A stretch of 64,000 nucleotides of DNA, from positions 1 through 64,000 of the forward strand of contig CAZPQA010000006.1 of NCBI GenBank assembly GCA_964588535.1, in the 5' to 3' direction. Below are positions 36,511 to 45,779 of the stretch, in pieces. The first letter of the stretch is position 1. Every line of letters starts with the position of its first letter. A model generated the notes under the pieces. The model had not been told where the DNA came from and did no database searches. It worked only from the letters and a program-made list of their open reading frames with translations. A program made the position numbers and the translations under genes. Source of the stretch: NaphS2 sp964588535 (GTDB lineage Bacteria > Desulfobacterota > DSM-4660 > Desulfatiglandales > Desulfatiglandaceae).

Positions 36511-38112
36511 TCAGCTGGACCCGAAAAGATCCTTTACTGAATCTGTCAGCACCTTGCCCATGGCGTTACGGGGAAGCTTCTCCACCAGCAGAAACGCTTT
36601 GGGACATTTCCAGCCTGAGAGGCGGTCCTTGACATAAGCCTTGATCTTAATGGGAGAGACGCTTGTCTCTGAATCGGGAGTCGATCTGGAACCCGCTGTT
36701 AGTACCACCGCCGCCACTACCCGCTCGCCCCAGTCCGGGTCCGGCAGTCCGACCACACACGACTCGGCCACACCAGGCATACTGCTGATGATTCCCTCGA
36801 TCTCCATGGGGGAGATGTTTTCCCCGCCGGATATTATGATGTGCTTGATGCGGTCGGTGAGATAATAGTAGCCCTCCTCATCCACCCGGCCCAGGTCTCC
36901 GGTCCTGAACCAGTCATCCTTGAAGGCTTTTTCCGTCTCCTCAGGCATCTCCCAGTAGCCGGGGGTAATGCCCGGTCCTTTGAGCCAGATCTCCCCGGTC
37001 TCTCCTTCCGGCCGGCCGGAGAGGGTTTCGGGATTGACAATCATGACCTCAAGCTGGGGCAGGGGCAAACCGATGGAGCCGGGCGTTCTATGGCCATGTA
37101 CGGGGTTGGAAAAATTCATGCCGGTCTCGCTCATGCCCTCTCTTTCCACCGGCTCCTGGCCAAAAGCCTTGGTAATACGGTCGAAATCCTCGGGCAGAAG
37201 CGGGGCCGATCCCGAGGTAATGAGCCTCAATCCGCTTAAATCATATTGCCCTTGAGAACGGCTTTCATCTTCCAGAAAAGAGAGCAGCCGGTGATACATG
37301 GTCGGCACAGCCATCAGAACCGTGGGAGAGTTCCCTTCCTTTTCGCCGGAAAGCGTCTTTATTACCGTTTCCGGTTCAAAGGCATCAAGCATGATAATAT
37401 TGGCGCCGGAGAAAAGGGAGGTATGAAGAGCGAAGCCTAAGCCGTGGGTGTGGTAGAGGGGTAAGGTATGGCAGAGGGTGTCATCTGCACTGATCTCCCA
37501 AATCCGGACAATATTATGAGCGTCATGGGCCATGTTGGCGCTGGTGAGTACAGCGCCCTTGGGGTCACCGGTGGTGCCGGAAGTAAAAATTATCAGCCCC
37601 GGATCATTCGGGGAGAAAGACCGGATATTGGGAAGATCATTCAGGTCCGGCGATTTATCCCCCGGTTCAGGACTGCAGTATGGTTCGTCTGGATCAATGA
37701 CATGAAGTTTAACATTCGGGTCTATCTGCCGGATAATCTCGGCCTGGTCGGGTCCGGCAATTACCAGTACGGGGCTGGTCCGGGCCAAGTAATATTCCAT
37801 CTCCCGGGTCTTGAATTCCGGGTTGAGAGGAACAGAGACCGCCCCCAGCCTTTGGATGGCTAAATGGGCGATTATCCAGGCGGGGCATTTATCCAGAAAG
37901 ATAATGGCACGGTCGCCGTTAGCCAGCCCCCGGGCCTGAAAAGTACGGGCTGAGATCAAGGTATCGGCCTGAATCTGAGCAAAACTCAGAACAGTTTCGG
38001 TCTGGCCCTTTCTTAGAAAAATAAGAGAAGAATCGGAACCGTGTTTTCTCAGGGCATCCACGAGAGTCACGGCAAAATTTTCTTTAGTAGAATTTTCTTG
38101 CGGTCGGGTCAA
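36511..38112 (-). CDS. AMP-forming acyl-CoA synthetase
   Basis: A 533-residue adenylate-forming ligase. Core motifs are IIFTSGTTGDPKGA (A3, ATP binding), the YHTHGLGFAL block, WFRTGDLGRVDEEGYYYLTDR (A8) and the catalytic Lys near the end in PRNAMGK. It activates a carboxylic acid with ATP and joins it to CoA. The overall sequence resembles malonyl-CoA or medium/long-chain ligases, but chain length cannot be read off. TTG at 38112 is the only early start with the full N-terminus; no clear ribosome site supports it. Confidence 0.85.
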   Translation of the reverse strand: MTRPQENSTKENFAVTLVDALRKHGSDSSLIFLRKGQTETVLSFAQIQADTLISARTFQARGLANGDRAIIFLDKCPAWIIAHLAIQRLGAVSVPLNPEFKTREMEYYLARTSPVLVIAGPDQAEIIRQIDPNVKLHVIDPDEPYCSPEPGDKSPDLNDLPNIRSFSPNDPGLIIFTSGTTGDPKGAVLTSANMAHDAHNIVRIWEISADDTLCHTLPLYHTHGLGFALHTSLFSGANIIMLDAFEPETVIKTLSGEKEGNSPTVLMAVPTMYHRLLSFLEDESRSQGQYDLSGLRLITSGSAPLLPEDFDRITKAFGQEPVEREGMSETGMNFSNPVHGHRTPGSIGLPLPQLEVMIVNPETLSGRPEGETGEIWLKGPGITPGYWEMPEETEKAFKDDWFRTGDLGRVDEEGYYYLTDRIKHIIISGGENISPMEIEGIISSMPGVAESCVVGLPDPDWGERVVAAVVLTAGSRSTPDSETSVSPIKIKAYVKDRLSGWKCPKAFLLVEKLPRNAMGKVLTDSVKDLFGSS

Positions 38113-38334
38113 GTATGGGCTCTTCTTTTAGTTTGTGGTTGAAAAAAATTATCCGAAATTACGTTGCGAGAGGAACGGAAATTTCCCAAAGGAATATGGA
38201 TCAGCAAATGATAACGTTCGGCATCAAACAGTATGCAGCGATATTGACGCGCCACTTTACGACTATCATGCCTTAAAATAAGAGTCAACGGCAGACTTGA
38301 TGGCAAGACACAAGATGAATATTCAAAAAAAGAG

Positions 38335-38378
38335 TTGACATTAAATTTTGGATGCCTTATTATTTTAGGCGCAACTAA
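38335..38378 (+). promoter_or_regulatory. Promoter and overlapping DtxR-type operator of the repressor gene
   Basis: TTGACA (38335-38340) and TATTAT (38358-38363) are separated by 17 bases, a near-perfect sigma-70 type promoter. TTAGG-CGCAA-CTAA at 38365-38378 follows immediately, inside a longer AT-rich dyad (TTATTATTTTAG / CTAATAATTAT). The position just behind the -10 would allow the repressor to shut off its own gene. Confidence 0.65.
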
Positions 38379-38406
38379 TAATTATCCTTTTCAATATGGG
38401 GGATGT

Positions 38407-38937
38407 ATGCTACCTACCCAGGACGTCAGCGCAAGCCTTGAAGACTATCTTGAAGCCACTTATCACATCGAGAAGGAGAAGGGGGCTGCCCGAGCGAAAG
38501 ACATTGCCCAACGGCTCAAGTTCAAGGGGGCGTCTGTAACCGGTGCACTCAAATCCCTTTCGTCGAAGGGCCTCATCAATTATGCCCCTTATGATTTGAT
38601 CACCCTTACCAACGAGGGGAAAAAAATCGCCGAGGATGTTGTTCGGAGGCATGAGACCCTGAAGCGATTTTTTGTGAAGATACTGCTTGTGGATAGGGCA
38701 GAGGCGGAGGAGAGTGCGTGCAAGATGGAGCACTCCCTGCCCCGACCCATTCTCGAACGTATGATAAAGTTCATGGAATTTATCGAAGTCTGCCCCCGGG
38801 TGGGGGAAAATTGGGTTAAAGGTTTCGGATATTTTTATAAAAATGGAGGGTTCAGGGAGGATTGCGGTGATTGTATGTCCCATTGCCTTGAGAAGTATCG
38901 GGAGGAGGATCGTAATCGCAAAGGGGGCGATGGATAA
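38407..38937 (+). CDS. DtxR/MntR-family metal-dependent repressor
   Basis: A 176-residue transcription regulator. The N-terminal winged helix holds EDYLEATYHIEKEKG, then ARAKDIAQRLKFKGASVTGALKSL. The dimer/metal domain has the ligands in RRHETLKRFF and EESACKMEHSLP. The C-terminus lacks an SH3-like domain and instead has a Cys-rich end (CGDCMSHC). GGGGGA precedes the ATG at 38407; an upstream frame would add 24 residues without family match. It probably senses Fe(II) or Mn(II) and controls the porin and haem-lipoprotein genes behind it. Confidence 0.9.
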   Translation: MLPTQDVSASLEDYLEATYHIEKEKGAARAKDIAQRLKFKGASVTGALKSLSSKGLINYAPYDLITLTNEGKKIAEDVVRRHETLKRFFVKILLVDRAEAEESACKMEHSLPRPILERMIKFMEFIEVCPRVGENWVKGFGYFYKNGGFREDCGDCMSHCLEKYREEDRNRKGGDG

Positions 38938-39003
38938 TTTCTGGTTTGTTTTTTTAGTGAGCCCTTGGGGGAAATCCGTGAGGGTGTTTTTTTGGCCTTA
39001 ATG

Positions 39004-39017
39004 TTAGCTTATCCTAA
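39004..39017. promoter_or_regulatory. DtxR-type box B
   Basis: TTAGCTTATCCTAA matches the first 14 positions of the DtxR consensus at 12. It lies between the repressor gene and the short reading frame at 39057. Confidence 0.6.
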
Positions 39018-39056
39018 TGTATAACTTAGAAGCTAATATGATTAGGGGAGCGTAAA

Positions 39057-39146
39057 ATGACTTCGATTGTATGCGTAAACTGGCTGGTTGCGGTTCGCAG
39101 CTTTGGGAGAGGCCCGGACATGGGATTTTTTTGCTGTTTAAATTAG
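39057..39146 (+). CDS. Short leader-like reading frame
   Basis: A 29-codon frame preceded by AGGGGAG seven bases before its ATG. It encodes a Trp/Cys-containing peptide matching nothing I know. A second mini-frame of four codons, also with a strong GGAGGAG, follows at 39176-39190. Both lie between DtxR boxes and ahead of the porin, so they may be leader peptides or remnants of feo-like genes. Translation is unproven. Confidence 0.3.
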   Translation: MTSIVCVNWLVAVRSFGRGPDMGFFCCLN

Positions 39147-39156
39147 GTTAGCCTAA
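39143..39156. promoter_or_regulatory. DtxR box C (consensus match)
   Basis: TTAGGTTAGCCTAA matches all 14 leading positions of the known DtxR operator consensus. It overlaps the end of the 29-codon frame and lies 63 bases upstream of the porin start. It is the clearest repressor site in the window. Confidence 0.75.
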
Positions 39157-39218
39157 AAACTATTGGAGGAGCAAAATGGTTACCGTTTGAATATCTATCG
39201 CAGAAAAAGGAGGAAATT

Positions 39219-40598
39219 TTGAAAGGAAAAATGGGAATTTATGGTTTAGGTTCAGATGCGGGTTTATTTGTTAAGGTGGGCCTGATATTTCTGCTGTTAT
39301 TCATATTGGGGTCTTTCGAAAGAGCAGAAGCCCGGAGTTCGGAACCGGCCGCTTCAAGAGAGGAGAGAATCACTGAGTTGGAGAAGACCGTTCAGAAACT
39401 CATGGTGGAGATTAAGGGTCTGCAAAATGAACAGAGGGAAGAAAAAGTTCAGAGGGAAAAACAGGAAAAGGAGATCTCAACGCTCGAAACCCGGATAGAA
39501 GAGGCGAAAGAGGACGATTCCTTCAATGTGCCGGGATGGATCAACCGGTTTAATTTTTCCGGATACGGTGAGATGCATGCCAATTTTTCAATGGATGATG
39601 GGCCTGATAAGTTTGATATTCATCGACTGGTCTTGAATGTGGGGTATCAGTTTACGGACTGGATCAGGTTCAAGTCAGAAGTGGAGATCGAACACGCCTT
39701 TGTTTCGGATGACAGTGGCGGTTACCTTGCCATTGAACAGGCGTACGTGGAATTCTTGCTAAGTGAGTATGCAAATATAACGGTGGGAAGGACCCTCACT
39801 CCCTTGGGAATCATCAACCAGAAACATGAACCCACTTCCTTTAACGGGGTGGAAAGACCTGCTTTTGATAAATATATCATCCCGACAACCTGGTCGTCAG
39901 ACGGCATCGGCGTCTTCGGGAATATCGGGCCTTCACTTAAGTATCAGGCCTATTTGGTTGGGGGATTGGACGGATCCAAATTCAATGCCATCGACGGGAT
40001 CAGGAAGGGGAGAATTAAAGAACGACCCAGCCTGAGAAACCCGGCAATAACGGGAAAGCTGGACTATTACCCTTTTGCGGAAAGGGCGACAACATACGGG
40101 CAGATGCTCCGTGTGGGTGCCTCAACCTATCATGGGGGCCTCAACAACAGCAACAACGGAAAATCTTCCGGAATAGATGGCACTATCCATATCTATTCGG
40201 GGGATTTTGAATACTCGATTTTGGATTTTGACTTCCGGGGAGCCATTGCCTTTGAGAAAATTGACGGGGCGGAACAGATCGGGAATGGAGCCGCCTCGGA
40301 GATTTTCGGCTGGTATATGGAAGGGGGTTACCACTTCTTCCTGGACAGCTGGAAAAAGGGTCTGCTAAGCCGGGCGGACTCAGTTTTTTTCGTCCGATAC
40401 GATTACTATAATACCCAGTACAAGATGCCACAGGGTGTTGCGGAAAACCCCGCGGGGGACCGCAATGATTGGACAATGGGTATAAGCTTTTTTCCCATCC
40501 CGATCCTGGTTATCAAGGCCGATTATCAGATTCGGAACAATGCAACGGATCAAGGGGTTGAAAATCTTTTTAATTTGGGTGTAGGCTTCCAATTCTAA
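39219..40598 (+). CDS. Outer-membrane porin-like beta-barrel protein
   Basis: A 459-residue exported protein. A signal peptide with a hydrophobic core at about 18-33 ends near ERAEA. A coiled coil follows (about 48-100, Glu/Lys-rich heptads). From about residue 110 the alternating hydrophobic pattern and the terminal Phe (GVGFQF) fit an outer-membrane barrel of the phosphate-selective porin type. TTG serves as start with AAAGGAGG five to six bases upstream; ATG four codons on is an alternative. It sits behind a consensus DtxR box and before a haem lipoprotein, suggesting iron-responsive expression. Confidence 0.8.
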   Translation: MKGKMGIYGLGSDAGLFVKVGLIFLLLFILGSFERAEARSSEPAASREERITELEKTVQKLMVEIKGLQNEQREEKVQREKQEKEISTLETRIEEAKEDDSFNVPGWINRFNFSGYGEMHANFSMDDGPDKFDIHRLVLNVGYQFTDWIRFKSEVEIEHAFVSDDSGGYLAIEQAYVEFLLSEYANITVGRTLTPLGIINQKHEPTSFNGVERPAFDKYIIPTTWSSDGIGVFGNIGPSLKYQAYLVGGLDGSKFNAIDGIRKGRIKERPSLRNPAITGKLDYYPFAERATTYGQMLRVGASTYHGGLNNSNNGKSSGIDGTIHIYSGDFEYSILDFDFRGAIAFEKIDGAEQIGNGAASEIFGWYMEGGYHFFLDSWKKGLLSRADSVFFVRYDYYNTQYKMPQGVAENPAGDRNDWTMGISFFPIPILVIKADYQIRNNATDQGVENLFNLGVGFQF

Positions 40599-40614
40599 TA
40601 AAGGAGAGAAATAA

Positions 40615-40944
40615 ATGAAATATACAAATTACATCTGTATGACGTTACTGTTATTAGTTCTTATTGCCGCATGTGCCACCTCGGCCAGATCCCTCCCAAC
40701 GGCCGGGCAGCTGCTTCAATCGGGAGCGGTGCCGGAAGGAGTGGACAGTAACGCCCTGAAAAATGGGAGAGCCCTTGCTGTCACACAGTGCGCGGGGTGC
40801 CACCGATTTTTTTATCCGGAAGAATACACTCCCGAAAATTGGGCGCTAATCATTCGGCGCATGGGGAGGCTTTCATCCCTGGATAAGAAACAGGCCCGGG
40901 AAATCACGCAATATTTTCAAACAGCGAGCCGCCTCTCGCAATAG
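40615..40944 (+). CDS. Mono-haem c-type cytochrome-like lipoprotein
   Basis: A 109-residue exported protein. The signal peptide ends in lipobox LIAAC (Cys20). The only haem site is CAGCH near residue 59, and a Met is present in RRMGRL as a possible axial ligand. It starts 16 bases after the porin stop with AAAGGAGAG upstream. The pair is likely co-expressed. Electron transfer at the cell surface is a plausible role, not shown. Confidence 0.82.
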   Translation: MKYTNYICMTLLLLVLIAACATSARSLPTAGQLLQSGAVPEGVDSNALKNGRALAVTQCAGCHRFFYPEEYTPENWALIIRRMGRLSSLDKKQAREITQYFQTASRLSQ

Positions 40945-41111
40945 GTTTTTTAGGTCCTTAGCCTGGAGCGCTGATCTTTCGTTGCGCCAAAATATTGCAG
41001 ATACGGATGCTGCGGAGTTATCAGGGGGAATGCGCAGGATGGCGGTATCCCTTGATAACCCGTTGCTTTTTTCCCCATCAATCTTACTTTATACCGCACC
41101 ACCGAGACCAA

Positions 41112-42701
41112 ATGAACCAGAGCATCCGAAAAAACCTCTCTTTAGCCCTGACCAGCGGCCTGTTGCTGGGTGTCCCCTGGATTATTCCCTCCTTTTTCTT
41201 CCTGATTTTTGTGGCCTGGGTTCCCCTCCTTCAATTGGAGAAGGATCTTCACAAAAACCGAAACCGTTATACGCTCTTTAACTACGCCCTTGCCGGTTGT
41301 CTCCTTTGGAATATCCTGGGATCCTGGTGGATTATGCAGGCACAATGGCTGGGGGCCATCTGCATCTTCCTGGCCAATGCCCTCCTGCAGGCCCTTATCT
41401 TCTGGTGGGCAAGCCGGGTGCGAACCATTCTAAATATTCCATTTTTCATCCCATTTCTGTTCATCTGGCTGGGGTATGAATATTTTCACAACATCTGGGA
41501 CCTGGCCTGGCCCTGGTTCAACCTGGGAAACGCCCTGGTCACGGCACCGAAGATCATCCAGTGGGTTGAGTTTACCGGCGTGCGTGGTGGGAGCCTCTGG
41601 ATTATTCTCACAAATTTTGCCGTTTTCAAGGCTTATGAGATCTATCAAAGAAGGGGGTTGGGTTCAATGGCGCCTCTTGGGGTGGGGATTGTTTTTCTGT
41701 TGCTGGTCCCTCCCTTCTTTTCAAATGAACTGTACCGCAATTTTCCAGAGTGTGAAGAAACCGTTAAAATCGCCCTGATTCAACCCAATCTGGATCCATA
41801 CACGGAAAAATTTTTACCGGAAAAACAGGCCCGGCACCTGGAAGAATTTTTCAGGACGGCGGAGACCATTGTTGATGACGAAACCCAATATCTGCTCGGC
41901 CCGGAAACCCTTATCGTACAACAGATCGACGAGGAAAATCCTTCCACGTCCCCCTATTATCAGCAGTTAATGGAATTCCGGAAAGAACACCCGGGGCTCA
42001 ACTGTCTTCTGGGGGTACACAGCTATCGGAAACTGCGCAATGATATTCCTCCGGGGAGCCGTTTTAACCGGGAAAAAAACTTTCATTATGAGGCTTTCAA
42101 TACGGCGCTTTTCCTGGCGCCCGGTGCCGACCCCCAATTCTATCACAAAACCAAACTGGTTCCCATATTTGAGCGGATGCCCTTTGTGCAGTACCTGGGA
42201 TTTCTGGAAAATTTTTCCCTTGAGCTTGGGGGATATAACGGCACCTACAGCTACCGTCAGGCGAGCACCCGTTTTGGATCACCCGACAGTTCCATGAGCA
42301 TCCTGCCCATCCTCTGTTTTGAATCGGCATTTGGCCCCTACTGTGCGCAGAACCTGACGGAGAAAAAGGGCTTTATCTGTATGATCACAAACGATGGATG
42401 GTGGAAAAACACGCCGGGTTATCAATATCACTTCAATTTCAGCCCCATTCGCGCCATTGAATGCCGCCGGGACCTGGTCCGTGTTGCCAACACCGGTATT
42501 TCCGCCATTATTGACGCAAAGGGAAAGGTGACGGCCCAAACCCCCTGGTGGAAAAAAGCCACACTCAAAGGCGAAGTGCATCTCAGGCAGGGGCGTACTT
42601 TTTTTGCCCGGCATGGCGATTATCTGGGGAAGATTGCCCTGATACTGGGATCCCTTCTGATAATATGGAGTGTTATTCGAAGCTTCATGAGTGACAAGTA
42701 G
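41112..42701 (+). CDS. lnt: Apolipoprotein N-acyltransferase (Lnt) family protein
   Basis: A 529-residue protein with about six N-terminal membrane spans and a C-terminal nitrilase-like domain. The triad is visible as Glu in LGPETLIV, Lys in YHKTKLVPIFERMPF and Cys in ILCFESAFG. Lnt transfers the third acyl chain to lipoproteins, matching the several lipoproteins here. A frame open from 40995 adds unrelated residues; the ATG at 41112 gives the usual N-terminus. It begins 168 bases after the haem-lipoprotein gene. Confidence 0.85.
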   Translation: MNQSIRKNLSLALTSGLLLGVPWIIPSFFFLIFVAWVPLLQLEKDLHKNRNRYTLFNYALAGCLLWNILGSWWIMQAQWLGAICIFLANALLQALIFWWASRVRTILNIPFFIPFLFIWLGYEYFHNIWDLAWPWFNLGNALVTAPKIIQWVEFTGVRGGSLWIILTNFAVFKAYEIYQRRGLGSMAPLGVGIVFLLLVPPFFSNELYRNFPECEETVKIALIQPNLDPYTEKFLPEKQARHLEEFFRTAETIVDDETQYLLGPETLIVQQIDEENPSTSPYYQQLMEFRKEHPGLNCLLGVHSYRKLRNDIPPGSRFNREKNFHYEAFNTALFLAPGADPQFYHKTKLVPIFERMPFVQYLGFLENFSLELGGYNGTYSYRQASTRFGSPDSSMSILPILCFESAFGPYCAQNLTEKKGFICMITNDGWWKNTPGYQYHFNFSPIRAIECRRDLVRVANTGISAIIDAKGKVTAQTPWWKKATLKGEVHLRQGRTFFARHGDYLGKIALILGSLLIIWSVIRSFMSDK

Positions 42702-42745
42702 GGGCAGGCCTTGTGTCTGCCCATATTCTAAATAGGGACCTGACA

Positions 42746-43375
42746 ATGAAAAGTACCGTTCATGACACATTTATCGGTAAGACCTTTATGCGCTGGCTGG
42801 CGCTGATCATCTTTAAAGTTTCCGGATGGAAGGCCGCAGGAAAAAGGCCCGGCATCCAGAAATATGTCATCATCGCAGCGCCCCATACGTCCAACTGGGA
42901 TTTTGTTTACACGGTCTGTCTAGCATTCATCCTGGGCATAAAACCCCGGATCATGATGAAAAGCGCCTGGTTCCGGTGGCCCATGGGGCCCTTCCTGCGA
43001 TGGTTGGGGGCCTTTCCCATTGATCGCTCAGAATCACACAATGTTGTGGCGCAATCGATCCGAGCCTTTAACAAGTATAAACGGATGGTTTTAGTGGTTC
43101 CCCCTGCCGGCACCCGCAAAAAGGTTATGCGCTGGAGGGCAGGATTCTACCATATTGCCAGGGGCGCGGGTGTCCCGGTGGTGCTGGGGTATCTGAATTA
43201 CAGGGAAAAGGTCGGGGGCATTGGACCGACAGTTCATATCACGGGCAATATGGAAGCGGATATGAAAACCATTGGAGATTTTTACACCGATATAGAGGGC
43301 AAATATCCCGTTATCCGCGCTTTCGATATTCCTTCGAATGCTTCAATTGCCATGCCGCAAAAACCAGAAGGATAA
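42746..43375 (+). CDS. Lysophospholipid acyltransferase-like protein with altered EGTR motif
   Basis: A 209-residue PlsC-superfamily protein. The HX4D box is present as HTSNWDF. The second family motif, usually EGTR, reads PPAGTRKK, so the Glu that helps bind the substrate is Ala. The block FRWPMGPFLRWLGAFPIDR is intact. GGGA before the ATG at 42746 supports the start; an earlier TTG/GTG exists. It lies 44 bases after lnt. Activity may be changed or lost. Confidence 0.8.
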   Translation: MKSTVHDTFIGKTFMRWLALIIFKVSGWKAAGKRPGIQKYVIIAAPHTSNWDFVYTVCLAFILGIKPRIMMKSAWFRWPMGPFLRWLGAFPIDRSESHNVVAQSIRAFNKYKRMVLVVPPAGTRKKVMRWRAGFYHIARGAGVPVVLGYLNYREKVGGIGPTVHITGNMEADMKTIGDFYTDIEGKYPVIRAFDIPSNASIAMPQKPEG

Positions 43376-43459
43376 ATTTCTAAAATTGCCTACCGTTCAT
43401 AGAAAATATTCATGGCTGGATAACAGGCCTCAAAGAACCTTGATGCGAAGATGATAAAA

Positions 43460-44812
43460 TCAATGGATTTTGACAACCTCGATTTGTCTCGGGCTCTCTA
43501 CAATGATCTCCGGTCTGCCTTCATATTTCCTGATTTTCCCCCTTACCCGAACCGTTTTGTTGAGATAGTATTTCTCCGGTTGGAATGGGAACTTCCGAAA
43601 GTCGTTTTCAAAAATGGTGAGACTCATATACCGCGTGAAATTCCTGTGGAAATTCAGGAAGCAGGCCTTTCCTGAATTGAAGCTGCGAACGATTTTACCT
43701 TGGACGGCCACCCGCTTCCCAACGTATTTTCCGGCCAATTCCCATGAAATCCTTCGCCCGTTGTTTTTTTCAAGCGGCTCTGTTTTCAGAAACCCTTCGG
43801 CGATTTCCAGCCGGGTGGCAGTGGGGATCGATCGCTCGGGAAGGGGGTGATAATTGTTTAACGATAGTGTTATGAAAAGGAGTTCGGTATCGAAATTTTG
43901 AACCCACTTAAATAATTCATGGATTTGCGTATCAAGTTCCGCAACAAGAACGCGCGGTTTGGCATGGTTTCCATAAATGATCCCCCATTTTTTGTGGGCC
44001 ATGCCGATGACCGATACCGTATCCGTAGTCGGTTCAGGGATTGCTTTTTCTTTATATCCGTACCGCACCAGTTGTTTCCTGAGGTCCCCTGGTGCAAGCC
44101 CATGGGCTGCCGCATAGAGCTGTAGCAGATTCAGGCTGATCTCATCATTTTGGAGAATTTTTGAAGCCCAGTTTCCAATCCAGAGCCTGTAATTATCGGA
44201 AGAAACCTTTTCCACCTGGATGAGGAGGTGCCTCTGCGCGAGTATCCAGAGGACTTCGTTCATTCCCCGGTCTTTCCAGATGCCTATACCTTCCTGTTGG
44301 GCCGTTTGTTCCCAGGCTAGGAACTGATTTTTCCTTTGTTTATCAAACGGATACTTGGTGTAGGCGGTCGCGTAACCCTTCATCAGGAGCTGTTCCTGGA
44401 CGAATGTACCATCCTCCAGGTAGAGGTATGCCAATACGCGGCCATAGTTTCCCCGTTTGTCTTCATCAAAGGAATCATATTCAAGGCGGATGTTCTTTCC
44501 CAGACAGAGCTTTTTCGTGAAAGCGCTCGATTCTTTCGACATGAACTGAACGGGCAGTTCGGGATGATTATTCTCAGGGGTATCAACACCGATGAACCGA
44601 ATTGTCCCGAGTCCTTCAAGAATGAGCGTATCACCGTCGGCAACCGCGATACATTTGTGGAAACGGCGGTCGAGATGAAGGTCCCTGAGCAGCTCCTCTG
44701 TAACCGGTTTCCATTGCTCATCAGCCTCAGCCGCCGAACAGGGGAGTGCTGATGATAGCGACAGGATAAGTAAAAGTTGGAGAAAAAACCGATATGGATG
44801 GGTCTTGATCAT
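43460..44812 (-). CDS. Secreted thermonuclease-like protein with added OB-like domain
   Basis: A 450-residue exported protein: signal peptide about 1-28, staphylococcal-nuclease domain about 50-185 with the DGDTLIL, RFIGVDTPE and RGNYGRVLAYLY blocks that supply the catalytic Arg and Glu. A helix-hairpin-like region follows (about 230-260). A C-terminal OB-like region (about 360-450) holds VAVQGKIVRS and VRVRGKIRKYEGRPEI. The gene overlaps the DUF1848 gene by four bases (ATGA). It likely cuts nucleic acids outside the cytoplasm. Confidence 0.82.
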   Translation of the reverse strand: MIKTHPYRFFLQLLLILSLSSALPCSAAEADEQWKPVTEELLRDLHLDRRFHKCIAVADGDTLILEGLGTIRFIGVDTPENNHPELPVQFMSKESSAFTKKLCLGKNIRLEYDSFDEDKRGNYGRVLAYLYLEDGTFVQEQLLMKGYATAYTKYPFDKQRKNQFLAWEQTAQQEGIGIWKDRGMNEVLWILAQRHLLIQVEKVSSDNYRLWIGNWASKILQNDEISLNLLQLYAAAHGLAPGDLRKQLVRYGYKEKAIPEPTTDTVSVIGMAHKKWGIIYGNHAKPRVLVAELDTQIHELFKWVQNFDTELLFITLSLNNYHPLPERSIPTATRLEIAEGFLKTEPLEKNNGRRISWELAGKYVGKRVAVQGKIVRSFNSGKACFLNFHRNFTRYMSLTIFENDFRKFPFQPEKYYLNKTVRVRGKIRKYEGRPEIIVESPRQIEVVKIH

Positions 44813-45711
44813 TGCTTGAATTCCTGATCACGGCGCGCAAGGGAAGGGGAGGCGGGGTCGTGGTTTCGATGCCGTTCCCTGGCGCGATCAAAGCGGGTGG
44901 TGGCATAGCAGTAGGCACATCCGAACAGGCAGGTATCGTACATGCCGATATCCCGGCTCGCCACACAACCACAGTCGGATCGCTGGGACGGATCTTTCAG
45001 GTGTGTGACATCAAGCCCGAATACATGACGGATCAGCCCGTCGTCGATACATTTTCCCAACGGAATGCCATGCAAGGCAAATCCTGGCGCTTCGCCGCAA
45101 CTCTGAATATTCATCCCATTCATCGAGGCGGAATCGGACATGCTTTTCATGAGTTCACCGAATTTTTCCTCGGGTGGTTCCAGGATTCGAATCCCTTGCC
45201 CTTCCAGCAATTTCAGCCTTTTTGTGGCTTTTCGGTAGATATCCACAATGCTGATGATACAACGGCTGGTATGGCCCTTCAGTTCTTCCGCAATGCGCTG
45301 GTAGGTTTCCCTGTGAAAGTTCAAATCGGTGATCCGGGTAAAAACGATGGGGTCGTAACGCCAGATGATTTTTTCCCTGCCAATGCGGTTGGAAAGGCAT
45401 TGGAAGGTATTCAGAGATCTTTTGTACGACGGTGATTTCGGGTCCAGTGCCCGGGGGTTGTTCATGAGCGTGTACAGAAAATAATAACGGTATCCCCGTT
45501 CGTCCAGCTCATCTAAAAAAGGCAGCAGCAGGCGCGGATAACGGGTCCAGAATACGATGACGTCAACGTCTTGGGGCTCCAGCGAGATGCGCGACACCTG
45601 TTTCGGGTTGAAGGGGTTCGGGACCGTGCAATAGCCTTCCCGAATCCGGTTCATGAACCACTTGGCATAAAAGGCGGGAATGTCGGTCCTCCGGCTGGCG
45701 CTGATGATCAT
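44809..45711 (-). CDS. DUF1848 family protein
   Basis: A 300-residue DUF1848 protein of unknown function. It opens with ISASRRTDIPAFYAKWF and contains WRYDPIVFT and the Cys cluster CGCVASRDIG followed by CLFGCAYCYA near the C-terminus, suggesting an Fe-S or zinc site. The start is the ATG at 45711. The stop overlaps the thermonuclease start as ATGA, so the two are translationally coupled, although their biochemical link is unclear. Confidence 0.88.
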   Translation of the reverse strand: MIISASRRTDIPAFYAKWFMNRIREGYCTVPNPFNPKQVSRISLEPQDVDVIVFWTRYPRLLLPFLDELDERGYRYYFLYTLMNNPRALDPKSPSYKRSLNTFQCLSNRIGREKIIWRYDPIVFTRITDLNFHRETYQRIAEELKGHTSRCIISIVDIYRKATKRLKLLEGQGIRILEPPEEKFGELMKSMSDSASMNGMNIQSCGEAPGFALHGIPLGKCIDDGLIRHVFGLDVTHLKDPSQRSDCGCVASRDIGMYDTCLFGCAYCYATTRFDRARERHRNHDPASPSLARRDQEFKQ

Positions 45712-45779
45712 TTTTCATCCAGGACAGGGTGTACTTTTTCTGCGAGGCTTTCGATCTTAATTCCTTTTTTCATGGGCTG

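Noticed and set aside
38109..38306. A 65-codon frame before the acyl-CoA ligase gene.
   Set aside because: It overlaps the ligase start, lacks a clear ribosome site and shows no known domain.
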